Of a stretch of 5,257 bases of DNA, positions 1 to 4,893 are shown piece by piece. Where the stretch lies: contig RFNL01000429.1 of NCBI GenBank assembly GCA_009927195.1, positions 1 through 5,257 on the forward strand, given 5' to 3'. The first letter of the stretch is position 1, and the number at the start of each line of letters is the position of its first letter. The notes below the pieces were generated by a model. That model was given only the letters and a program-made list of their open reading frames with translations, was not told the DNA's origin and searched no databases. The translations under genes and the position numbers were made by a program. This DNA is from Betaproteobacteria bacterium. GTDB lineage: Bacteria; Pseudomonadota; Gammaproteobacteria; Burkholderiales; Burkholderiaceae_C.

Positions 1-209
1 CCCAAATCGCAGGCCTCGAGGCTGGCGTTTTTGGGGCCGCGTTTTTGCTTCCACAGGTCTTCGCCCTTGGCCTCGAACAATTCGGCTGGGTTGCCGTCTT
101 GCAACATGGCCCGGTATTCGTCAATGCCTTGGCTGGCGGTTTTTTCAGCTAGCGCTGGTACCGCCCCCAAAGCCATGGCCAGGGCCAAGGAAATCAAAGC
201 TTGTCGCAT
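1..209 (-). CDS. soxA: SoxA, sulfur-oxidation c-type cytochrome subunit (N-terminal part, cut by left edge)
   Basis: SoxA is the catalytic subunit of the periplasmic SoxAX cytochrome, which couples thiosulfate oxidatively to the SoxY cysteine. Only the first 69 codons are visible. Residues 1-21 form a Sec signal peptide with cleavage after VPALA. The mature start contains the family's IDEYRAML, NPAEL and EDLWKQKRGPKN segments, then LEACDLG at the window edge. C67 lies where SoxA proteins carry their first conserved cysteine, either in the N-terminal heme domain or in its disulfide-bearing remnant; the number of hemes cannot be judged from this fragment. The ATG is chosen because GAGGTG (213-218) sits just upstream and the signal peptide follows directly. 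It starts 26 bases after soxZ stops, in the usual YZA order. The heme-binding motif, the active-site cysteine and the C-terminus lie outside the window. Confidence 0.93.
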   Translation of the reverse strand, partial: MRQALISLALAMALGAVPALAEKTASQGIDEYRAMLQDGNPAELFEAKGEDLWKQKRGPKNASLEACDL

Positions 210-235
210 ACGCACCTCGCAGAAATGGAAAAACA

Positions 236-547
236 TCAGCTGATGGTGGCTTCGTCGGTGCGGGTATCGCCGCGGTTGTCCACCCACTTGATGGACACCT
301 TGTCGCCGGCCTTGGCCCCTTTGACATTGAATTGCAAATAAGGGTTTTTGGACACCGCTGGGCCCCATTCGGCGGTCATCACCACTTTGCCGTTGTGGCT
401 GGCGGTGACTTCCTGGATGAACCAGGCGGGGACGATTTTGCCGGCCGCGTCTTTGCGCTGGCCGGACTCCATTTCGTGGCTCATGAGAACACGCACGGTG
501 GCTTTGTCGCCGCTGGCTTGGGCGCGGATGCGCATGGGATCTGCCAT
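236..547 (-). CDS. soxZ: SoxZ, sulfur carrier complex subunit
   Basis: SoxZ is the partner of SoxY in the periplasmic SoxYZ sulfur carrier, the scaffold that is shuttled among SoxAX, SoxB and SoxCD. The 103-residue product has the family's usual length and all-beta character. Recognisable segments are DPMRIRAQ near the start, VLMSHEMESGQRKD (about residues 21-34), PAWFIQEVTA (about 40-49), the GPAVSKNPYLQF strand and KWVDNRGD near the end. There is no signal peptide and no cysteine, as expected: SoxZ is exported through Tat by riding with SoxY. The ATG is preceded by AGGAG (555-559) at 7 bases. The gene follows soxY after 49 bases and precedes soxA by 26 bases. Identification is firm from both sequence and context. 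Confidence 0.96.
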   Translation of the reverse strand: MADPMRIRAQASGDKATVRVLMSHEMESGQRKDAAGKIVPAWFIQEVTASHNGKVVMTAEWGPAVSKNPYLQFNVKGAKAGDKVSIKWVDNRGDTRTDEATIS

Positions 548-596
548 GATTCTTCTCCTAAATGTATGAGGGGTTCAAAGCGGTTGGGATGGGGCA

Positions 597-1055
597 TCAA
601 CCGCCACAACCACCCAGGGTGACCTTGACTTCTTTTTTTGCATACAAGGCACGACCATCGTTCATGATGGCCACCGCGTACACATCCGACGACTGGCCCA
701 TTTTGGAGCGGGTGGCGAAATTGGCGTCCACCGCGTCGGTGACGCTGAAAACCGCCACCAGCACCGATGGATTCTTTTCTACCAAAATGAGCAAATGCTT
801 GACGCCGCTCATCGTGGTGCTCACGCCCAGTGGTACCACCGCGCCGTTTTCGGCGATGTCAGGTGCGGTGAGGCTCACTTCTTTACTCTCACTGATGTTG
901 CCCCCGCCGGAGGCTTTGACCGCCTCTTGAATGGTTTTGGCATCGAATGCAGCTTTGTTGAGCGCGGCCAAAGCCGTGCTGGGCAGCCAGCCACAGGCCG
1001 ACAGCAAACTGGCCACGACTGCCGACTGTTGGATCGCTTGGCGACGATTTTGCAT
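597..1055 (-). CDS. soxY: SoxY, sulfur carrier protein with GGCGG swinging arm
   Basis: SoxY carries the covalently bound sulfur substrate during thiosulfate oxidation. The 152-residue product ends in GGCGG; C150 is the substrate-binding cysteine on the flexible C-terminal arm that reaches into SoxAX, SoxB and SoxCD active sites. The N-terminus has a twin-arginine-like NRRQAIQQS, a hydrophobic stretch and an AxA-type site after STALA (about residue 30), consistent with Tat export of the SoxYZ pair. The middle holds the SoxY beta-sandwich (SLTAPDIAENGAVVPLGV, about 61-78). The ATG is preferred over an in-frame TTG 18 bases upstream because AGGAG (1063-1067) lies at optimal spacing and places the arginine pair at residues 4-5. 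An oddity is LSAC at residues 19-22 (LSA then C21), which looks like a lipobox inside the signal peptide. It lies 69 bases after soxD and 49 before soxZ. Confidence 0.96.
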   Translation of the reverse strand: MQNRRQAIQQSAVVASLLSACGWLPSTALAALNKAAFDAKTIQEAVKASGGGNISESKEVSLTAPDIAENGAVVPLGVSTTMSGVKHLLILVEKNPSVLVAVFSVTDAVDANFATRSKMGQSSDVYAVAIMNDGRALYAKKEVKVTLGGCGG

Positions 1056-1062
1056 GGTGAAT

Positions 1063-1067
1063 CTCCT
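1063..1067 (-). promoter_or_regulatory. Ribosome binding site fixing the soxY start
   Basis: AGGAG on the minus strand lies 7 bases before the ATG at 1055. It supports that ATG over the in-frame TTG at 1073, which would lie upstream of this site. Confidence 0.8.
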
Positions 1068-1072
1068 GAACA

Positions 1073-1087
1073 AATATTGCCTATATT
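1073..1087. repeat. Short AT-rich inverted repeat in the soxD-soxY gap
   Basis: AATAT and ATATT arms are separated by five bases (TGCCT on the plus strand) in the 69-base gap between soxD and soxY, just upstream of the soxY ribosome binding site. The element is much more AT-rich than its surroundings. It could be an operator half-site pair or part of an internal promoter (TAATAT resembles a -10 element), but no good -35 sequence is present at 15-18 bases. Sox regulators of the ArsR type are known to bind short inverted repeats in sox intergenic regions; assignment here is inference and could easily be chance. Confidence 0.25.
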
Positions 1088-1124
1088 AGAACCTCAAACG
1101 GGCCGACCCAGAGAGACAGGATTT

Positions 1125-2201
1125 TCACCGCGGCGCACCGCGCGCCAACCAAGCGGCAATGGCCTTGGCATCGGCATCGGGCAAATTTTGCGCGGGCATC
1201 GGAATGGGCCCCCACACACCTACTCCGCCGCTTTTGATTTTGACCACCAACACATCGGCCTGACCGTTGTACCTCTTGGCCACATCGGTCAAAGCCGGGC
1301 CGACAATTTTGCGCTCCAGTCCATGGCAGGCGGTGCAATTGTGCTGCGTCAACAAAGCCATGCTGGCCTTGTTGCCTGCCGCCAGGGGGCTGATCGCTGC
1401 GCCGACCCCGGCAGAGGGTGCACTGGCATCGGCCAGCAAGGTATTGGCCCCGCGCTGCGGCCCGACCAAGCGGTTTTGGTCGCGCAAATTGCCGTGGGCA
1501 TTGCGCGCAAAATCGGGCAACAAAGAAGCGACCTGTGGGTCGGTGGCGCAATTTTTCATGCAAGCCGTGTTGGCGGTGTCAGGACGGCTGGCGCGCCTAC
1601 CCCACTCACGGCCCGGCCACATGGCGTGATCGGTCGTCATGCCCAAACGATTGGGCATGCGCTGCTGCACCTGGGCGATGTTGTGGTCCGACAGCACAAA
1701 GGGGTCTGGCACCACCTCTGACAAATGGAGCATGTAGGCCACCACCGCATACACCTCGTTGACGCTGAGCGATTTGGGCGCGTTCCAAGGCATCGCCCGG
1801 TTGATGTAATCCCACAAGGTGGACAAAGTGGCCAGCTTCATCAGGGTGGTCCGGCTGGGATAGTCTGACCGCGTCAGGTTGGCCACCCGTCCGCGCTCCA
1901 CGTCTTGGGCCGTCACCCCGCCAATCACCGGGTTGAAGACCTCGTTGGATTCACCAAACACGCCATGGCAAGCAGCGCACTTGGCCTCCCACACATCCTG
2001 GCCTTGCGCGACCGAGCCCGCACCTTTGGGCAAGCCCTTGAAATCGGCACGCACATCGATGTCCCACGCGGCCACTTCGCTGGCAGTGGCCAATCGGGCC
2101 ACACCCGGGTAAGCATCTGCCGGCTTTTGGGCCAGGGCCGTTGCCCCGCACATCATCAGCATGGGAAAAAATACGCGGCGAAGCTCAAGCCACTTGGACA
2201 T
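1125..2201 (-). CDS. soxD: SoxD, diheme cytochrome c subunit of sulfane dehydrogenase SoxCD
   Basis: SoxD accepts electrons from the molybdenum subunit SoxC as the sulfane sulfur on SoxY is oxidised, and passes them to the periplasmic cytochrome pool. The 358-residue product has a Sec signal peptide (about residues 1-24, ending TALA) and two heme c sites: CAACH (C75, C78, H79), with MPWNAP near residue 137 as probable sixth ligand, and CTACH (C289, C292, H293), with PMPAQ (M335) as probable sixth ligand. Between them is a SoxD-typical linker with CMKNC (C214, C218) and LPDFARNAHGNL. The start is supported by GGGGAGGTG (2206-2214) immediately upstream. Its first 17 bases overlap the soxC end, indicating translational coupling of two subunits needed in equal amounts. 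The C-terminal heme domain closely resembles the small cytochrome encoded at 3908-4216. Confidence 0.95.
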   Translation of the reverse strand: MSKWLELRRVFFPMLMMCGATALAQKPADAYPGVARLATASEVAAWDIDVRADFKGLPKGAGSVAQGQDVWEAKCAACHGVFGESNEVFNPVIGGVTAQDVERGRVANLTRSDYPSRTTLMKLATLSTLWDYINRAMPWNAPKSLSVNEVYAVVAYMLHLSEVVPDPFVLSDHNIAQVQQRMPNRLGMTTDHAMWPGREWGRRASRPDTANTACMKNCATDPQVASLLPDFARNAHGNLRDQNRLVGPQRGANTLLADASAPSAGVGAAISPLAAGNKASMALLTQHNCTACHGLERKIVGPALTDVAKRYNGQADVLVVKIKSGGVGVWGPIPMPAQNLPDADAKAIAAWLARGAPR

Positions 2202-3543
2202 TTTTCACCTCCCCGCTTTCTTGCACCCACCACGACTGGATGGCATTGTTGTGATAAATGGAACGGGTGCCGCGCACGGCGCGCAATTGCGCATAAGTGG
2301 GTTGCACAAAACCGGTCTCGTCAATGGCGCGGCTTTGGATGATGGCGGGCTTGCCGTCCCACACCCAATCGATGTTGAACCGCGTAAGCGCCTTGGACAA
2401 CACCGGGCTTTGCAAGCGCGCGCTGCGCCAATTGCGACCGCCGTCGACCGATACATCCACCCGCTTGACCTTGCCCCGGCCTGACCAGGCCAAACCCGAT
2501 ATGTTGTAGAAGCCTTGGTCGAGCAGCACCTGCCCCCCCGAGGGCGTGGTCACCACGCTTTTGCACTCTTGCAAGCTGGTGTACTGGCGGTGCGTGCCAT
2601 TGGGCAGCAAGTCCATGTAATGGATGGCTTCGTCTTTGGTGGCATAGGGCTGGTCACCCACCTCGACCCGGCGCAGGTATTTGACCCAACTCACCCCTTG
2701 CACGCCCGGCACCACCAAGCGCAATGGGTAACCGTTTTCGGGCCGCAGCATTTCGCCGTTTTGGCCGTATGCCACCATCACTTCGCCCGAGGTGATGAGC
2801 GACATCGGGATGGTGCGAGTCATCGATGAGCCCTCACCGCCTTCGGCCAGCACAAAACGGCCGTTTTTCAGATCCGCCCCAGCCATCTCCAGCAGGGTGA
2901 TCAGCGGCACGCCAGTGAACTCGCTGCAGGAAATCATGCCGTGGGTGTACTGCACCGTGGGCACCGCCACTTGGGCCCATTCGACCGCGGTGTTGGCACC
3001 GCACTCGATGAAGTGAAAGCGCGACTGCGAGGGCAAGCGCATGATTTCGTCGACGGTGAACACCAGGGGTTTTTGCACCCATCCATTGACCATGAAACGG
3101 TGCTTGGACGGGTCGATGTCCCACCAACCCTGGTGGTGGCGCTCAAAGTGAAGTCCACTGGGGGTGACGATGCCAAACAGCGACTGCAATGGTGCAAAGG
3201 ACACCGAGGCCTGGGTGGTTTGGGTCAAACCTGGGCTTTGCCGGCGCTGCACATTGGCCTCGAAGCGCGAAGGCTTGCCATAACCATCGGTGGCCACCCC
3301 CAGGCCCAAGCCCTTGGCATGTTCGGGCAGGTTCAAGATGTGGGGATCCCCCCCCTCTGGGCCCACCGGATTGGTTTGGGCCAGCGCCAGGGCAGAGCCG
3401 CCCGCCAAAGCACCGGCCAAAGCCTTTTCAAAGAAACCACGCCGACCCAGACGCCATTCGCTGACGACGGTTTGCCATTGATGGGCATTCAAAAAATGTT
3501 CGGGGGCCTTGCGCAAGCGGCCATGGGGGGTGTCTGGCTTCAT
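2185..3543 (-). CDS. soxC: SoxC, molybdenum-containing sulfane dehydrogenase subunit
   Basis: SoxC is a sulfite-oxidase-family molybdoenzyme which, with SoxD, oxidises SoxY-bound sulfane sulfur in the periplasm. Using the ATG start the product is 452 residues. Residues 33-54 form a Tat signal (GRRGFFEK followed by a hydrophobic stretch to ALALAQ), as expected for a protein that folds around its cofactor before export. The molybdenum-ligating cysteine is C181 in FHFIECGAN. Other family segments are CSEFTGVPL (206-214), NGYPLRLVVPGVQG (270-283), WVKYL (286-290) and the dimerisation-domain VDVSVDGGRNW (362-372). The start is uncertain: an in-frame TTG at 3576 has a better GAGG ribosome binding site, but the 11 extra codons are AT-rich and include codons rare in this operon (ACA, TCA, ATA), so the ATG is preferred. 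The 3' end overlaps soxD by 17 bases. Confidence 0.94.
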   Translation of the reverse strand: MKPDTPHGRLRKAPEHFLNAHQWQTVVSEWRLGRRGFFEKALAGALAGGSALALAQTNPVGPEGGDPHILNLPEHAKGLGLGVATDGYGKPSRFEANVQRRQSPGLTQTTQASVSFAPLQSLFGIVTPSGLHFERHHQGWWDIDPSKHRFMVNGWVQKPLVFTVDEIMRLPSQSRFHFIECGANTAVEWAQVAVPTVQYTHGMISCSEFTGVPLITLLEMAGADLKNGRFVLAEGGEGSSMTRTIPMSLITSGEVMVAYGQNGEMLRPENGYPLRLVVPGVQGVSWVKYLRRVEVGDQPYATKDEAIHYMDLLPNGTHRQYTSLQECKSVVTTPSGGQVLLDQGFYNISGLAWSGRGKVKRVDVSVDGGRNWRSARLQSPVLSKALTRFNIDWVWDGKPAIIQSRAIDETGFVQPTYAQLRAVRGTRSIYHNNAIQSWWVQESGEVKNVQVA

Positions 3544-3583
3544 TTTTATATCAATAAAGACTGATGTTTGGGTCAAAAAAAAG

Positions 3584-3587
3584 CCTC
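3584..3587 (-). promoter_or_regulatory. Possible ribosome binding site for an alternative TTG start of soxC
   Basis: GAGG on the minus strand overlaps the stop codon of the upstream cytochrome gene and lies 7 bases before an in-frame TTG at 3576, which would add 11 residues to SoxC. The ATG at 3543 has no clear site of its own. The site would allow translational coupling, but the AT-rich sequence between the two starts also fits a non-coding leader. Confidence 0.35.
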
Positions 3588-3918
3588 ACTTGAAGCGGTA
3601 ATGGTCGCGGTTGAGCAGGGCTGCCACCGCCGTGACCTCTTCCGGGAACAGCCCCAAATTGAGTTGGGTGTTGCAAGCCTCGACCATGCCGCGCAGCAAG
3701 CCCGGGGTTTTGAGCCGACCAGCGGGGTTGTAAACATCGGTGCCGTCGCCGCCCACATGGCGAGCGTGGCAGGCCTCACATTGATGCTGGGTCATCAACT
3801 GGCGGCCCAAGGCCAGGTCTGCACCGGCAAAAATATCGGCCTGCGCCCAAGCCAGCCCCACCGGCATGCCCAACAGCCAGGGCAAGGCCAGCCAGCAAAG
3901 GACGCGTTTATTTGGCAC
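3586..3918 (-). CDS. Small periplasmic monoheme c-type cytochrome of unusual form
   Basis: This encodes a 110-residue exported cytochrome c. A hydrophobic signal peptide runs to about residue 25 (LAWAQA) and one heme motif CEACH (C47, C50, H51) follows. The C-terminal half is unlike an ordinary class I cytochrome: after DVYNPAGR come only M78, a third cysteine C82 and N83 (GMVEACNTQLNLG), then FPEEVTAVAALLN and the end. No PMP-type ligand loop exists, so the sixth heme ligand could be M78, N83, a histidine, or absent. Its role is unknown; an electron carrier for the Sox enzymes or a partner of the FCSD-type flavoprotein are reasonable guesses. The start is GTG, the first available in-frame start after a stop, and it overlaps the preceding cytochrome gene by 11 bases. 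A ribosome binding site is weak, so coupled translation is likely. It is not a frameshifted tail of that gene because it has its own signal peptide. Confidence 0.82.
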   Translation of the reverse strand: MPNKRVLCWLALPWLLGMPVGLAWAQADIFAGADLALGRQLMTQHQCEACHARHVGGDGTDVYNPAGRLKTPGLLRGMVEACNTQLNLGLFPEEVTAVAALLNRDHYRFK

Positions 3919-4216
3919 CTGCCAGCACCCAGTTGGCCAGGGTCAGCGCGTCGGCATCGCTCAAACCAGGTTGCGCGGGCATGGGCACCGGCCCCCAACG
4001 GCCAGCACCACCGCCCTTGATGTGCTGGGCCACGCTGGCGGCGGCGTCTTTTTGACCGGCGTATTTTTTGGCCACATCGGCATAGGCTGGACCGACCAAT
4101 TTTTTGTCCACCGCATGGCACGACATGCAGGCATTTTTGCGGGCCAAATCACCATCGGCCCACACCGGTGCAACGCCGAATGCAAAACACATCAACCCAC
4201 AAACCCATCTGCGCAT
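3908..4216 (-). CDS. Small class I monoheme cytochrome c (c551/c552-like)
   Basis: The product is 102 residues with a Sec signal peptide (residues 1-20, cleavage after PVWA) and a mature part of about 82 residues, the usual size of cytochromes c551/c552. Heme is bound at CMSCH (C30, C33, H34), and M79 in WGPVPMPAQ is the sixth ligand. VGPAYADVAKKYAG and LSDADALTLANWV complete the fold. It is a periplasmic electron carrier; within this operon it could take electrons from SoxCD, SoxAX or the FCSD-type flavoprotein. About half of its mature residues match the C-terminal heme domain of SoxD in this window. The ATG at 4216 is chosen over an in-frame start at 4273 because AAAGGG lies 6 bases upstream and the signal peptide begins there. 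It starts 11 bases after the thioredoxin-fold gene stops and overlaps the next cytochrome by 11 bases. Confidence 0.9.
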   Translation of the reverse strand: MRRWVCGLMCFAFGVAPVWADGDLARKNACMSCHAVDKKLVGPAYADVAKKYAGQKDAAASVAQHIKGGGAGRWGPVPMPAQPGLSDADALTLANWVLAGAK

Positions 4217-4222
4217 CACACA

Positions 4223-4228
4223 CCCTTT
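4223..4228 (-). promoter_or_regulatory. Ribosome binding site fixing the start of the class I cytochrome
   Basis: AAAGGG on the minus strand, touching the stop codon of the upstream thioredoxin-fold gene, lies 6 bases before the ATG at 4216. This rules against the longer reading frame beginning at 4273, which would overlap the upstream gene and put a charged tail before the signal peptide. Confidence 0.75.
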
Positions 4229-4893
4229 CAAATTGATATCAACCAAAACCATTGCTGGGTGATTGGACCGCAAAACGCGTTCCTGGCTGCCTCTGATTTA
4301 CCCTGTCGCGCCAACGCGCAAGGGCTTTGCGTCAGGTCAAAGGACAGCGACACCGGCTTGAGCGTGGCAGCGGGCTGGGTCGCCAAACGTTGACGGGCTT
4401 GTGCCAGTCGCTCGTCAAGGTAAGCGCCGTAAAAATCAGGCAATGACGCCCCCTCCAACCGATCGGCCACTTCGCGCCCGCCCGGGCCCAGAAAAAGCAC
4501 CGTGGGGGCCTGCGAGACCTTGCGGCTTTTGACCCACTCGGCATGGCTGCGCACTTGACCATCGACATCGGTCAAGGTCTCGCTGTGTTGCATATTGACT
4601 TGAACCACCACTTGGCCGCTGCGCCACAACGGCCCCAAATGACTTTGCCGCACCTGTTGGCAATAAGGGCAGTGGTCCAAACTGACCATCACCATCAAGG
4701 GCTGGCCCAGGGCCTTGGCTTGCGCCAAAGCCATGGGCAAATCGGTGGCGGTGGGCAAGACCACACGGTTTTGGCCATTCACCAGGTGGGGCCAAGCCAA
4801 TGCCAAAACAAACAGCCCCAGCGCCATGGTGGTGGCCAGGCGCGGCGCGCAAGCACGCCACACCGAGCAAGCGAAGGAACCGAACATCGTCAT
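4228..4893 (-). CDS. Periplasmic thioredoxin-fold protein, SoxS/SoxW-like
   Basis: The 221-residue product has an N-terminal hydrophobic segment (about residues 20-36), so it is exported or membrane-anchored with its fold in the periplasm. The thioredoxin active site is CPYC (C75, C78) after MVMVSLDH, and QAPTVLFLG supplies the cis-proline (P130). In sox clusters such proteins (SoxS, SoxW) keep periplasmic thiols, notably the SoxY carrier cysteine, reduced or reactivated; that role here is inferred from fold and location. It does not match either name clearly enough to assign one: the GREVADRLEG-DFYGAYL segment resembles SoxS, while length fits SoxW. The last about 50 residues extend beyond the thioredoxin core and contain a second cysteine pair (C192, C208). 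The ATG overlaps the upstream stop as TGATG, so translation is coupled; no strong ribosome binding site is present. Confidence 0.85.
   Translation of the reverse strand: MTMFGSFACSVWRACAPRLATTMALGLFVLALAWPHLVNGQNRVVLPTATDLPMALAQAKALGQPLMVMVSLDHCPYCQQVRQSHLGPLWRSGQVVVQVNMQHSETLTDVDGQVRSHAEWVKSRKVSQAPTVLFLGPGGREVADRLEGASLPDFYGAYLDERLAQARQRLATQPAATLKPVSLSFDLTQSPCALARQGKSEAARNAFCGPITQQWFWLISI
4233..4242. repeat. Perfect 10-base palindrome near a gene junction
   Basis: TTGATATCAA is a perfect palindrome in the last codons of the thioredoxin-fold gene, 16 bases before the class I cytochrome start. A nine-of-ten match (TTGATATAAA, minus strand) lies at 3545-3554 directly before the soxC ATG. Both stand out as AT-rich in a G+C-rich operon. 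They may be a shared regulator site or chance; no known operator is assigned. Confidence 0.25.

Noticed and set aside
1100..1110. Possible terminator hairpin after soxD (GGGTCGGCCC on the minus strand)
   Set aside because: The stem is only about three G-C pairs and no T run follows, so it does not meet the pattern of a rho-independent terminator.
795..1721. Long plus-strand open frame of 308 codons
   Set aside because: It lies antisense to soxD and soxY, has low-complexity His/Gly/Arg/Gln-rich composition typical of shadow frames in G+C-rich DNA, and shows no recognisable domain.
2941..3564. Plus-strand open frame of 207 codons
   Set aside because: It is antisense to soxC, whose conserved molybdenum-site motifs explain the region; composition is that of a shadow frame.
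3905..3920. Frameshift joining the two small cytochromes into one diheme protein
   Set aside because: Both have their own complete signal peptide and CxxCH motif, and the first ends naturally in LANWVLAGAK after its final helix, so they are two genes with an 11-base overlap.
4228..4273. Longer start for the class I cytochrome, overlapping the thioredoxin-fold gene
   Set aside because: The ATG at 4216 has a well-spaced AAAGGG and begins directly with a signal peptide; the extension would add 19 residues before it.
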